Source: Planctomyces sp. SH-PL14 (GTDB lineage Bacteria > Planctomycetota > Planctomycetia > Planctomycetales > Planctomycetaceae). Taken from it: a stretch of DNA of 64,000 bases. Below the pieces are notes generated by a model. The model ran no database searches, was not told the origin of the DNA, and was given only the letters and a program-made list of their open reading frames with translations. This document shows, piece by piece, positions 18,487 to 26,636 of this stretch. The position numbers and the translations under genes were made by a program. Numbering within the stretch: position 1 is the first letter of the stretch; each line of letters opens with the position of its first letter. The stretch is from positions 6,652,001 to 6,716,000 of the forward strand of contig NZ_CP011270.1 of assembly GCF_001610835.1 (NCBI RefSeq). The letters are read 5' to 3'.

Positions 18487-18526
18487 TCGGCTGTCAGCTT
18501 TGAGCTTTCGGCCCTCAGCCTTTTGA
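18487..18526 (+). repeat. Short intergenic repeat before rpmE
   Basis: Third related run (GGCTGTCAGCTTTGAGCTTT, CGGCCCTCAGCCTTTTG), immediately upstream of the rpmE start. It is more diverged than the copies at 13132 and 17213. Confidence 0.5.
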
Positions 18527-18532
18527 AGTCCC

Positions 18533-18802
18533 ATGAAGAACGACATCCATCCCGACTATCACCCGGTCGTCTTCCACGACATCGGTGCCAACTTCAAGTT
18601 CCTGACCCGCTCCACGATGACTTCCAAGGAGAAGATCAAGTGGGAGGACGGGAACGAGTATCCGCTCGTCACGATCGACATCAGCGCTGCCTCGCACCCG
18701 TTCTTCACCGGCAAGATGAAGTTCATCGACACCGCCGGCCGGATCGAGAAGTTCCAGAAGAAGTGGGGCGTCAAGAAGCCTGAGGGCGAAGCCTCCAAGT
18801 AG
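18533..18802 (+). CDS. rpmE2: 50S ribosomal protein L31, type B
   Basis: 89 residues starting [16 protein letters not shown]. It has the L31 core ([28 protein letters not shown]) and the type-B insertion, and lacks the CxxC zinc-binding cysteines of type A; there is no Cys in the protein. Type-B L31 replaces the zinc form under zinc limitation in some bacteria, but here it is in the main ribosomal block and may be the only copy. It is followed by a strong terminator and then prfA, the common L31-RF1 order. Confidence 0.96.
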   Translation: MKNDIHPDYHPVVFHDIGANFKFLTRSTMTSKEKIKWEDGNEYPLVTIDISAASHPFFTGKMKFIDTAGRIEKFQKKWGVKKPEGEASK

Positions 18803-18814
18803 CGGCCATCTCTC

Positions 18815-18860
18815 AACGAGCGGTCGACGCACCCGGTGCGACGCCCGCTCGTTTTGTTTT
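18815..18860 (+). terminator. Rho-independent terminator after rpmE
   Basis: Long stem with outer arms AACGAGCGG / CCGCTCGTT and inner arms CGCACC / GGTGCG, followed by TTTTGTTTT. Confidence 0.9.
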
Positions 18861-18963
18861 GCGCGGTGGTTGGTTTCGGTACCGTCGGTGATGGGGTGCC
18901 CCTGGCCAACCGCCCGTTCTGTTTTCTCGAGCTGGTGTTCTCCCTTCCCGGACGCGTCAAACC

Positions 18964-20037
18964 ATGTTCCCCAGTCTGGACCTGAAGCTGCGGCGGTTTG
19001 AGGAGCTGGAGATGATGCTCCAGAGTGCCGAGGTGCTGGCCAATCCTCAGAAGATGGTCGAGGTGCAGCGGGAGTACGGCGGACTGCGGAAGGTGGCGGA
19101 GACGGTCCGGACGTTCAACAAGCTCTCGACCGACATCGCGGATCTCGAAGGGATGCTGGAGGCGGAGGCGGACGACGAGACCCGTTCCTACGCGGAGTCG
19201 GAGCTCAAGGGGCTGCGTCAGCAGTTCGAGGGAATGAAGACGGAGCTCGAGGACCTGGTGACGGCGGGGGACTCGATCACCCGCGGCGGGCTCATCATGG
19301 AAATCCGCGGCGGGACCGGCGGGGACGAGGCGGCGCTGTTTGCCGGTGACCTCTACAACATGTATTCCCGCTACGTCGACATCCGCGGCTGGTCGCAGGA
19401 AATCCTGGACGCCAGTCCCGGGGAGCAGGGGGGCTTCAAGGAAATCGTCTTCTCTGTTTCCGGGGAAGGGGCTTTCCACGCGCTCCAGTTCGAGAGCGGG
19501 GGCCATCGGGTCCAGCGCGTCCCCGCGACCGAGACCCAGGGGCGGATCCACACGAGCGCCGCGACGGTGGCTGTGCTTCCCGAGGCGGAAGAAGTCGAAG
19601 TCGACATTAACGACAAAGACCTGATCGTCGAAACGATGCGGGCGGGCGGGCCGGGCGGTCAGAAGGTGAACAAGATCGAGAGCGCCGTCCGGATCACGCA
19701 CGTCCCGTCGGGGATTGCGGTGAAGTGTCAGGACGAGAAGAGCCAGCACAAGAACCGGGCCAAGGCGATGCGAATGCTGCGGAGCCGGTTGCTGGAGGCG
19801 GAGCAGAACAAGGCGCAGCAGGCGCGGGCGGATCAACGGCGGACCCTGATCGGGTCGGGGGACCGCAGCGAGCGGATCCGGACCTACAACTTTCCGCAGT
19901 CGCGGGTGACGGATCATCGGATTGGTCTGACGCTCCACAAGCTGGACGCGATCATGACGGGGGAGCTGGATGAACTGGTAAAGTCGCTGATCGAGTTTGA
20001 TCGCCAGGAGCGGCTGAAGGGGATGAACGAAAGCTGA
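18964..20037 (+). CDS. prfA: Peptide chain release factor 1
   Basis: 357 residues. The RF1-specific stop-codon reading tripeptide PAT is in [16 protein letters not shown], and the catalytic GGQ is in [16 protein letters not shown], which is followed by [16 protein letters not shown]. It recognises UAA/UAG and triggers peptide release. No prmC (the GGQ methylase gene that often follows) is adjacent. A full-length N-terminal helical domain supports the ATG at 18964, though no strong ribosome site precedes it. Confidence 0.98.
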   Translation: MFPSLDLKLRRFEELEMMLQSAEVLANPQKMVEVQREYGGLRKVAETVRTFNKLSTDIADLEGMLEAEADDETRSYAESELKGLRQQFEGMKTELEDLVTAGDSITRGGLIMEIRGGTGGDEAALFAGDLYNMYSRYVDIRGWSQEILDASPGEQGGFKEIVFSVSGEGAFHALQFESGGHRVQRVPATETQGRIHTSAATVAVLPEAEEVEVDINDKDLIVETMRAGGPGGQKVNKIESAVRITHVPSGIAVKCQDEKSQHKNRAKAMRMLRSRLLEAEQNKAQQARADQRRTLIGSGDRSERIRTYNFPQSRVTDHRIGLTLHKLDAIMTGELDELVKSLIEFDRQERLKGMNES

Positions 20038-20061
20038 TTCCCAGAGGTGTTGGAGAGAACG

Positions 20062-21270
20062 ATGGGATGGTCGATGCTTTTCACCGTCCTTTCGTTCGTC
20101 GCGTCCTTGAGCGGGTTTCTCGGGGCACGAGCGATCCGCGATGCTCGTTGGCGATTCTATCTCAAGTTGTCGCTGCCGCTGATCAGTCTTCTCTTTGCGT
20201 GTGCTGCCTGGGGCTGTTTCTGGGTGGCCAGGGGGTGGTCGATCCTTGGGCTTTTGACGTTGAGCTCGGCCTGCCTGCTGTGGATTCTTGCCTTGGGCGC
20301 ATTTCACTGGGGCATCTCGGAACTATACGACCGGCTGGAGCGGCGGTACCCGGAGTTGAGATCGGGTCCCTTCTCGTACCTTATGGATGGCATAAGGACA
20401 CGGCGGCTACACGGTAGCGACGGCAATGCGGTAAACTCCTCGCTCCATTCGCCACGTGAGTCGAAGGTTTCGCCCATGCCCCCCCGGACCGGACTGTTCC
20501 CCAACGTCATCGAGATGAACCACCAGGCCCGCCGCCGCCTGGGCTGCTGCGTCTATCTCGTCCACGACGGGGACGACTGGATGCTGATCGACATCGGCTA
20601 CCAGGACACGCTCGACGACATCCTGGGACTCATCCGCCAACTCGACTTCCGCCTCGCCAACTGCCGCTACCTCGTCGCCACCCACGCGGACGTCGACCAC
20701 ATCCAGGGACTCAAGCGGGCCAAGGAACTGATGCCCCAGGCCCAGGTCGTCGGACACCCGCAGGCCGAAGGGCTCCTCCGCGAAGGCGAGCGGATCATGA
20801 CCTACGCCGAGATCACCGCGCAGGGGATCTCGATCGACCTGCCCCAGGTCGGCTTCGACCGGACGATTGACGAAGGAGACGTGCTGACCCTCGGCAACCT
20901 CAAGCTCGAAGTCTGGCACACCCCCGGCCACGCCCCGGCCCAGCTCTCGTTCCGGATGGGGAACCTGCTGTTCTCTGGGGACAACATCTACCGCGACGGC
21001 TGCGTCGGCAACATCGACGCCCACCACGGGTCGGACCTCCCCGCCTTCATCAAGTCGCTGGAGCGCATCAAGAAGGGCGATGTCGAATGGCTCCTCCCCA
21101 GCCACGGCCCGGTCTTCCGCAAGGACAATAAGATGCTCCAGAAGACGATCGACCGTCTGACGGAGTACCAGCACATGGCGGACTTCGGGACGTGTGCTGT
21201 GGACTGGCCGTTGCTTGATGAGTGGGATGAAGAGTTGGCGCGTGGGGCGAGTGCCGCGACGCAGTCGTGA
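20062..21270 (+). CDS. Metallo-beta-lactamase-fold hydrolase fused to an N-terminal membrane domain
   Basis: 402 residues. The first about 100 residues contain roughly three hydrophobic helices (near 1-21, 32-55, 60-85); a linker leads at about residue 139 to a complete MBL-fold domain. Metal motifs: [11 protein letters not shown] (HxDxDH, where the usual HxHxDH has His replaced by Asp), the late [23 protein letters not shown] and LLPSHGPVF. The ATG at 20062 has GGAGA six bases upstream. A second in-frame ATG at 20476 starts exactly at the MBL domain, so this could be two genes fused by loss of a stop, or one protein with two starts. The 5' third has a lower GC content than its neighbours. 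Substrate unknown. Confidence 0.75.
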   Translation: MGWSMLFTVLSFVASLSGFLGARAIRDARWRFYLKLSLPLISLLFACAAWGCFWVARGWSILGLLTLSSACLLWILALGAFHWGISELYDRLERRYPELRSGPFSYLMDGIRTRRLHGSDGNAVNSSLHSPRESKVSPMPPRTGLFPNVIEMNHQARRRLGCCVYLVHDGDDWMLIDIGYQDTLDDILGLIRQLDFRLANCRYLVATHADVDHIQGLKRAKELMPQAQVVGHPQAEGLLREGERIMTYAEITAQGISIDLPQVGFDRTIDEGDVLTLGNLKLEVWHTPGHAPAQLSFRMGNLLFSGDNIYRDGCVGNIDAHHGSDLPAFIKSLERIKKGDVEWLLPSHGPVFRKDNKMLQKTIDRLTEYQHMADFGTCAVDWPLLDEWDEELARGASAATQS

Positions 21271-21302
21271 TGCTGGTTGTGCGCCGAACGTTGGCGACGT
21301 AG

Positions 21303-21638
21303 TCGGGGTCCAGGGGGGCACCCCTGGTGGGGGATGCAAGGGGGCGAAGCCCTCTTGCCCGCCGGAGGCCTGGCCGTCGAGGGATGTCTGAAGGAGTTTG
21401 TGTCCAAACGCGGACACCGTACCGGATGCCCCCTCACCAACCCGCCAGGACTCCAGGGCGAGTGTTGAGTCTCAACGCCGGTTCCATAAAGCGGACGTCC
21501 GTTGCTGACCACGGTTCCTCATGGAAGCGCCTCCGGCGGCAAGGGGGCCTGTGTTGTTTCTTGGCCACTTGACCCCGGCTGCCGTGGCACGTTGGGTTTG
21601 AACGATGGGAACTGTGCCGGCGAGGGCGTGGTTCGAGC
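21303..21638 (+). repeat. 330-bp structured intergenic element, copy 4
   Basis: Forward copy, L end 33 bases after the MBL-fusion stop, R end complete. The L hairpin has a short GAAG-type loop; the R hairpin carries the long alternative loop (CTGTGTTGTTTCTTGG). Confidence 0.94.
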
Positions 21639-21754
21639 CAACGGGATGGCCGATGACCCGTGACCTCCCGATCGGGAATTGACGCCCTAAACGTTGGAAC
21701 GGCAAACTGCCCGCACGGCTGTCGAACGGTTCACCGGCAAGCGGAGACGGAAGC

Positions 21755-22264
21755 ATGCGCGTCAAGGGCCTAGTTCTTGTTGCCTCGGCATTGGTCTCCG
21801 GAGTCGGCCTCATGGCCGTCGGCAACGCAGTCGGCGGCGGCGAAGCCCGCAAATCGCGCGAGCCGATTTCCGCGCCGGTGTTCTACAAGGACACCATGGT
21901 GGTCGCCGTCTCGGAGAAGGGGGTGGCCGCGATCGTCTTTGAGCAGCCCCACGAGAACGGGGTGAAGTATCGCTACCGCTTTCTGGCCAAAGGAGCCAAG
22001 GAGGAGGTGACCGGCGGCGGGCGGGTGTACGAGCTCTACACAGATGGAAAGTACGACGGCGGCGAACTGACGATCAAAGCGGGCGAAGTCGACGTCGTGT
22101 GGTCGGTGGGCGGTCTAGACCGGGGATGGCTGTACTACGAGCCCGAGACGCTTCGGCTGCAGATCGCGAACGCCAACCGCTTCGACAACACCTATCAGGA
22201 TGAGGAGAAGCAGGTCATCGACCGGCCGCAGGTTGACCTGAAACGCTTCCTGTCGCAGCCCTGA
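21755..22264 (+). CDS. Exported protein of unknown function
   Basis: 169 residues. An N-terminal signal peptide (MRVKGLVLVASALVSGVGL, Ala-rich cleavage region) predicts secretion. The mature part is beta-rich, with alternating hydrophobic and charged residues (KDTMVVAVSEKGVAAIVF, YRYRFLAKGA, WLYYEPETLRLQIAN), and contains no Cys or catalytic motif that I recognise. It may be a small beta-sandwich envelope protein. The next gene, a membrane-anchored FlgG-like protein, follows on the same strand after 140 bp; whether they act together is unknown. Confidence 0.7.
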   Translation: MRVKGLVLVASALVSGVGLMAVGNAVGGGEARKSREPISAPVFYKDTMVVAVSEKGVAAIVFEQPHENGVKYRYRFLAKGAKEEVTGGGRVYELYTDGKYDGGELTIKAGEVDVVWSVGGLDRGWLYYEPETLRLQIANANRFDNTYQDEEKQVIDRPQVDLKRFLSQP

Positions 22265-22404
22265 GGGAAACGCCCGACCGGATGGTCACGCGCGCGGGAG
22301 GGGTCTTCGGATGACCGCCGCAAGAACTGGTCTTGTCCCGTTTTGCATCGCCGCGGTAGTTTCCAGGGTCGTCCGTCTGGGAAGATCAAGGGGGAAGAGC
22401 GGTG

Positions 22405-23751
22405 ATGTCGCAAGGACGCGGTCACTTTGTGTGCGGGGCGGTCTTCGGAATCGCCATCGGGTTCGCCGTCGGCCACCTCTCCTGGTCCCTCGCGACCCGC
22501 AAGCGGCCCGCAGCGGCCGATGGCCCCCGCCTGTCCCTGATCCTGCCGGAAAACGAAGGTCCGGGCGACGGTTCTCCCCGTCTCTCCCTGCTCCCGGCTG
22601 GCTCCGATTCCCGTTTTGAGCCGTATCCCGCTCCCGACGCCGACTCCCCTCCGGCGCGGCCCCGGATCGTGAATGCCGATGCCTTCCGCCCGCAATTCGG
22701 CGTTTCGACGACGATCGGGGCCCGGGAAGGAGCGGCTGAGGAATTCGAGCCGCAGCGGCCGGTGGTTTCCGAACCGAAGCCGCTTCCCGAGACCCAGGCC
22801 GCCCCGCTGAAGCCCGCTGGCAGCAGCGGATCCGCCGCGCCCTCACCGCTCGAAAGCCTTGTGGACAGCGAACTCCAGGGAGGCTCGCCCCACGAACGGG
22901 AAGTCTGGCGCGACACCCTGCATGGCGTCCCTCCGCAGGCGGCGGCCGAGATTCTGAACCTCTGGAAATCGATGGGAAGTGGCTCCCCGGGACTCATGAT
23001 GCCGGGGCCCGGTCTGCCGCAGACGGCGGACCTTCCGCCCGTCCCGGTCCACTCGTCGCCACTCGCCTCCTTGCCCTCCGCTCCGGAGATGGTCCCGCGG
23101 TCCGCCGCAGTCGCTCCGGCGACGGTGCGGCAGCTCGAGCGGAACCTGCTGCACGCGTCGACTCCCGGCTACCGCCAGTTCCTCCCCGAGATCGTCGACG
23201 TCGACCAAGGTGGATCGCCGGGTTGTCGCGCGGCGGCCCTGCGGATCGATCTTCGCCGGGCCCCGGCCGAGCAGACCGGAAACGCTTGGGATCTGGCGAT
23301 CGTTGGCGACGGCTTTTTCGAGGTCGTGACTCAGGATGGCACGGCGCTGACCCGCCGGGGAACGATGGCACTCGACAGTGAGCGGCGCCTCGGCGTGAAG
23401 ATCGGCGAGACGGTCTTTCCCTTGGCCGGGGAGATGCGCGTGCCGGAGGACTCCGCTGTCCTCGCGGTGTCACCCGACGGTCTCGCCCAGAGCCGTTCCG
23501 TGGACCAGAAGGTGACGGAACTGGGCCGCATCTCCCTCGTGACGGTTCCGCGGGAAGGGGAGCTCAAGGAGCATCCGCTCGGCGGTGGCCTCCTGATGCC
23601 TCCAGGGGGAGGCGAGGACGTGGCGCCGATCGCTACTGCCATTCAGATCGAACAGGGGGCCTTGGAGAGCTCCAACACGCGTGTCGAAGAGAACAACAAC
23701 TGGCTTCAGCGTCTCGACCGGGCGGCGGGATCGGGGCTTCTGATTCCGTAG
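22405..23751 (+). CDS. Membrane-anchored protein with flagellar hook/rod (FlgG/FlgF-like) domain
   Basis: 448 residues. A single helix (about 8-28) is followed by roughly 200 residues rich in Pro, Ser and Ala, then a C-terminal region that resembles flagellar rod/hook proteins: RQLERNLLHASTPGYRQF (compare the NLANxxTPGYRR N-box), WDLAIVGDGFFEVVTQDG with TRRGTMALDSERRLG, and the C-terminal IEQGALESSNTRVEEENNN (compare QGALExSNVxxVxE). In true rod proteins the N-box is at the very N-terminus and no membrane anchor exists, so this is a rearranged member. No flagellar genes are adjacent. ATG 22405 is preferred over GTG 22402. Confidence 0.75.
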   Translation: MSQGRGHFVCGAVFGIAIGFAVGHLSWSLATRKRPAAADGPRLSLILPENEGPGDGSPRLSLLPAGSDSRFEPYPAPDADSPPARPRIVNADAFRPQFGVSTTIGAREGAAEEFEPQRPVVSEPKPLPETQAAPLKPAGSSGSAAPSPLESLVDSELQGGSPHEREVWRDTLHGVPPQAAAEILNLWKSMGSGSPGLMMPGPGLPQTADLPPVPVHSSPLASLPSAPEMVPRSAAVAPATVRQLERNLLHASTPGYRQFLPEIVDVDQGGSPGCRAAALRIDLRRAPAEQTGNAWDLAIVGDGFFEVVTQDGTALTRRGTMALDSERRLGVKIGETVFPLAGEMRVPEDSAVLAVSPDGLAQSRSVDQKVTELGRISLVTVPREGELKEHPLGGGLLMPPGGGEDVAPIATAIQIEQGALESSNTRVEENNNWLQRLDRAAGSGLLIP

Positions 23752-23780
23752 CGAGGAATTGCCTCGTTTCTCTGTTTTTT
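23752..23780 (+). terminator. Hairpin terminator directly after the FlgG-like gene
   Basis: Stem CGAGG/CCTCG around AATTG starts at the base after the stop codon and is followed by a T-rich tract (TTTCTCTGTTTTTT). Confidence 0.7.
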
Positions 23781-24171
23781 CTGGTTTATCCTGTCCTTCG
23801 GGTCATGCCGGCTCACCAGGATCGCCACGTGGCGGCGTTCCTGCCGATGGGAAGTGACCCTCGGTTTAGTGTTCTGGTGTCCACTTGTTGGGCGCAAAAC
23901 CTTGACCCCGCCTGTTCCTTCGGGTATTGATTCACCCACGGAAAGTCGATGAATGGGGTCAGGTCGCCGAATTGGGTCGGGGATTTGACACACACCGTTG
24001 CAACGACCTCTGGCTGGATTCAGGTACGTTGATCTCCGGAAGGGTCTCCGGTCGTCACCGTTGCGCTTGAAGTTCGGACAGTGGTCTTCAGAGGTTGGGT
24101 ACCTTTGAGCCACGGATCGGCACCGTGTCCCAGGACGGGGAGGAACACGTCGTTCCGTATGGGGTCAGTCT
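23781..24171. other. Gene-less stretch with possible repeat remnant
   Basis: About 390 bases without a credible gene. Around 23905-23965 two facing segments, CCTTGACCCCGCC and ATGGGGTCAGGTCG, could pair and resemble the ends of REP-type or IS200-type remnants, but no transposase is present. The rest is presumed upstream region of the ketosynthase-like gene. Confidence 0.35.
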
Positions 24172-25458
24172 ATGATGGCTGAGAAACACGCCCCCCGCGT
24201 GGTTGTCACCGGGGTGGGGGTCATCTCGCCGGTCGGTATCGGCAAAGAGAACTTCTGGCGGAACCTGATCGAAGGTCGATCGGGGATCGGGGAGCTGCGC
24301 GCCGTTCCGAACCAGGCGCTTCCGACCAAGCTCGCCGCCGAAGTCCGCGATTTCAATCCGCTCGACTTCATCTATCAGAAGAAGTTCCTCAAGGTCATGT
24401 CGCGGGACGTCCAGCTGGGTGTCTCCGCCGCTTCGATCGCCATGAAGGACGCCGGGCTGCGGCGAGGGGACGTCGATCCCGAGCGGATGGGGGTCGAATT
24501 CGGCTGCGGCCACATCTCGTTCACGCCGGAAGAACTGGCGGAAGCGGCCCGGACCTACCAGGACAGCACGAACGACGAGAATTTCACCCGCTGGGGCGAG
24601 AGCGAGATGGGGAAAATTGCCCCGCTCTGGCTCCTGCGGCAGCTTCCGAACATGCCCGCCTGTCACGTGGCGATCGAGCACGACGCCCGCGGCCCGAACA
24701 ACACGATCACGAGCGCCGAAGCCTCCGCCCTCCTGGCGATGCAGGAGGCGATCCGCGTCATCAACCGCGGCCAGGCGGACGTGATGGTCGTCGGCGCGGC
24801 GAGCTCGCACATTCATCCGGTCGATATTTCCCGGATCTGCCTCTACGAAGACCTTTCCCGGAGCGACGATCCGCTGCGGGCCTGCCGGCCGTTCGACCGG
24901 GACCGCGACGGCGCGGTCGTGGGCGAAGGCTCGGCGGTGTTCGTCCTGGAGCGTTACGGCCACGCCGTGGCCCGCGGGGCGGACATCTACTGCGAAGTTC
25001 TCGGGATCGGCGCCGGCTGCGATGGCGACGGCACCGGGGCGGCGACGGGGGCGGGGCTGGTCAACGCCATCCGCCAGTCGCTCCAGAAGTCGGGTCTTGC
25101 CCCTCGCGACCTGGGACACATCAACGCCCACGGCAAGAGCACCCGCCGCGACGATTGCGTCGAGTCGGTTGCGTACCACCAGGCGTTCGGCGCCGAGGCG
25201 GAGAAGATTCCGGTCACCGCCCTCAAGAGCTATCTCGGCAGTTTCGATGCCGGGACCGGCGCGGTGGAGCTGGCGGGAAGCATCCTCGCCCTGCGGAACG
25301 GCCGCCTGCCGATGACGCTCAACTACGAGCATCCGGACCCGGCGTGCCGGCGTCTTAACGTCGTCCGCGAGCCGATGCGGCTACGGAATTCCGTGGCGAT
25401 GAGCGTGAACCGGACGATTATGGGTCAGAGCGTCGCCGCGGTTCTGCGGGCGGTGTGA
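24172..25458 (+). CDS. Beta-ketoacyl synthase-like protein without catalytic Cys (chain-length-factor-like)
   Basis: 428 residues with the complete thiolase-type KS fold: VVVTGVGVISPVG at the start, FDRDRDGAVVGEGSAVFVLE, INAHGKSTRRDD (H320) and KSYLGSFDAGTGAVELAGS near the end. The active-site segment that reads GP-TAC-SG in FabF is GPNNTITSAEASA here, so the nucleophilic Cys is E183, and the second catalytic His (KSxxGH) is S357. Condensation is therefore not expected. Loss of Cys is typical of KS-beta/chain-length factors (usually Gln), which pair with an active KS or decarboxylate malonyl units; a similar partner role is an inference. No ACP or other fatty-acid gene is adjacent. Confidence 0.9.
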   Translation: MMAEKHAPRVVVTGVGVISPVGIGKENFWRNLIEGRSGIGELRAVPNQALPTKLAAEVRDFNPLDFIYQKKFLKVMSRDVQLGVSAASIAMKDAGLRRGDVDPERMGVEFGCGHISFTPEELAEAARTYQDSTNDENFTRWGESEMGKIAPLWLLRQLPNMPACHVAIEHDARGPNNTITSAEASALLAMQEAIRVINRGQADVMVVGAASSHIHPVDISRICLYEDLSRSDDPLRACRPFDRDRDGAVVGEGSAVFVLERYGHAVARGADIYCEVLGIGAGCDGDGTGAATGAGLVNAIRQSLQKSGLAPRDLGHINAHGKSTRRDDCVESVAYHQAFGAEAEKIPVTALKSYLGSFDAGTGAVELAGSILALRNGRLPMTLNYEHPDPACRRLNVVREPMRLRNSVAMSVNRTIMGQSVAAVLRAV

Positions 25459-25526
25459 CGGTCCGCATTCTGGTCTTTTGTGAAATATCGGCGGGCGTTG
25501 CTGAGTCTAGGGCTGAGCATACATAC

Positions 25527-25897
25527 GCATCCGCGTCCCCCAGCATTCCCGGCCCAAGAACCGGGGTCCAGGGGTTACCCCTGGTGGGGAGTGCAGAGGG
25601 GCAACGCCCTTTTGCCCGCCGGAGGCCGTCTCGTCGAGCGATGTCTGAAGGAGCAAGTGTCCAAGCGCGGACAAGGTGCCGTATGACCACTCACCAACCC
25701 GCGGGGATTGCAAAGCCAGCGGTGCGGTTTGAGGGAGTCCTCAACGCTGGTTCCACAAAGCGGACATCCGTTGTGTCCCACGGTTCCGCTACGAAAGTGC
25801 CTCCGGCGGCAAGGGGGCGTGGCCCCCTTGACCCCAGCGGCCGTAGCACGTTGGGCTTGAGCAAACGACACTGCGCCGGCAAGAACGCGGTTTGGGC
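25527..25897 (+). repeat. 330-bp structured intergenic element, copy 5 (with extended L end)
   Basis: Forward copy between convergent genes. Its L end is extended by about 35 bases (GCATCCGCGTCCCCCAGCAT, then CCGGCCCAAGAACC) that are shared with copy 10, so the true element may be longer than the common 330-bp core. Short loops in both hairpins; R end slightly diverged (GTTTGGGC). Confidence 0.94.
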
Positions 25898-25935
25898 TAG
25901 CGTTGCGAGCCCATCCCCCCCCGACCTATCGACCT

Positions 25936-26154
25936 TCACGCTCCCGGGCGGACGCGGTTGTAGGCAGTCAGCAGCTCGTAGAGATCGGGCGTGATCGCCA
26001 CTTCATCGTCGGCGAAGTCCCGCAGCCAGGTCCGGCGCGAGTCGACGGCGTCGCTCAAAAGCTTGGTCAGTTCCCCGAAGGTGATCGTCTTCTTCGGCAG
26101 CGACAGGGCAATGGCCTCGTCCTCGCCGCAGAACAATCGCAATGTGGGCCGCAT
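25936..26154 (-). CDS. Small conserved-looking protein of unknown function (72 aa)
   Basis: The ATG at 26154 is preceded by GGGAGGG at good spacing, the strongest ribosome site in this part of the window, which favours a real gene despite the small size. The product (MRPTLRLFCGEDEAIALSLP... ending YNRVRPGA) has balanced composition with predicted beta-alpha-alpha elements and a KKTITFGELTKLLSDAV helix; no known domain recognised. It converges on repeat copy 5 and is divergent from the 2-hydroxyacid dehydrogenase. Confidence 0.7.
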   Translation of the reverse strand: MRPTLRLFCGEDEAIALSLPKKTITFGELTKLLSDAVDSRRTWLRDFADDEVAITPDLYELLTAYNRVRPGA

Positions 26155-26636
26155 TGGGTTCCCTCCCGGCACGGAGACCCGGCACCCGCGGAAAAGCCCG
26201 CAGGGCTGTCTCGACAGACATAGTCATCGGCGCCTCAACGGCATTTCTTGCCGCTGAGGGGTGTCGACGTCACGGTCTTCCTCACCCGCAGGGTCGAACC
26301 TGCGTCGGAGCGTGCCTCCCCAATGATCGACGGGCGACTGGGGAATCTTGATCGATTCTTCCGCGCGGCCCGGCACCGTCTTGTTTGTTCGGAAGGCCGC
26401 TTCGATTCGGGCTCAAGTTGCGCTGAAAGCGGACCGGCGGCAGCTCATGACAACCTCGAATATCGCCCGTCTTCGATGGGTTGCTCCGTCGCCCTTTCGA
26501 CCCGTGACTTCTGCCGCCCCCGGGCCTCGGATTCCGCTTCTGTTCGACCGAACCTTTTCCGTCGGGGCGCGGGGCTGCTAACGTCCGACGTTCCGGATTG
26601 GATCGTTCGCTCCTTCCTCGATCGCGCTCTTCTGCC
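26155..26636. other. Divergent intergenic region
   Basis: 480 bases, no convincing gene in either strand. An imperfect hairpin CTCAACGGC / GCCGCTGAG lies near 26236-26262, about 80-110 bases upstream of the small gene's start. Confidence 0.35.

Noticed and set aside
23706-24113. 135-residue minus-strand frame between the FlgG-like and ketosynthase-like genes
   Set aside because: Overlaps the end of the coding gene and its terminator, with Arg/Pro-rich shadow composition.
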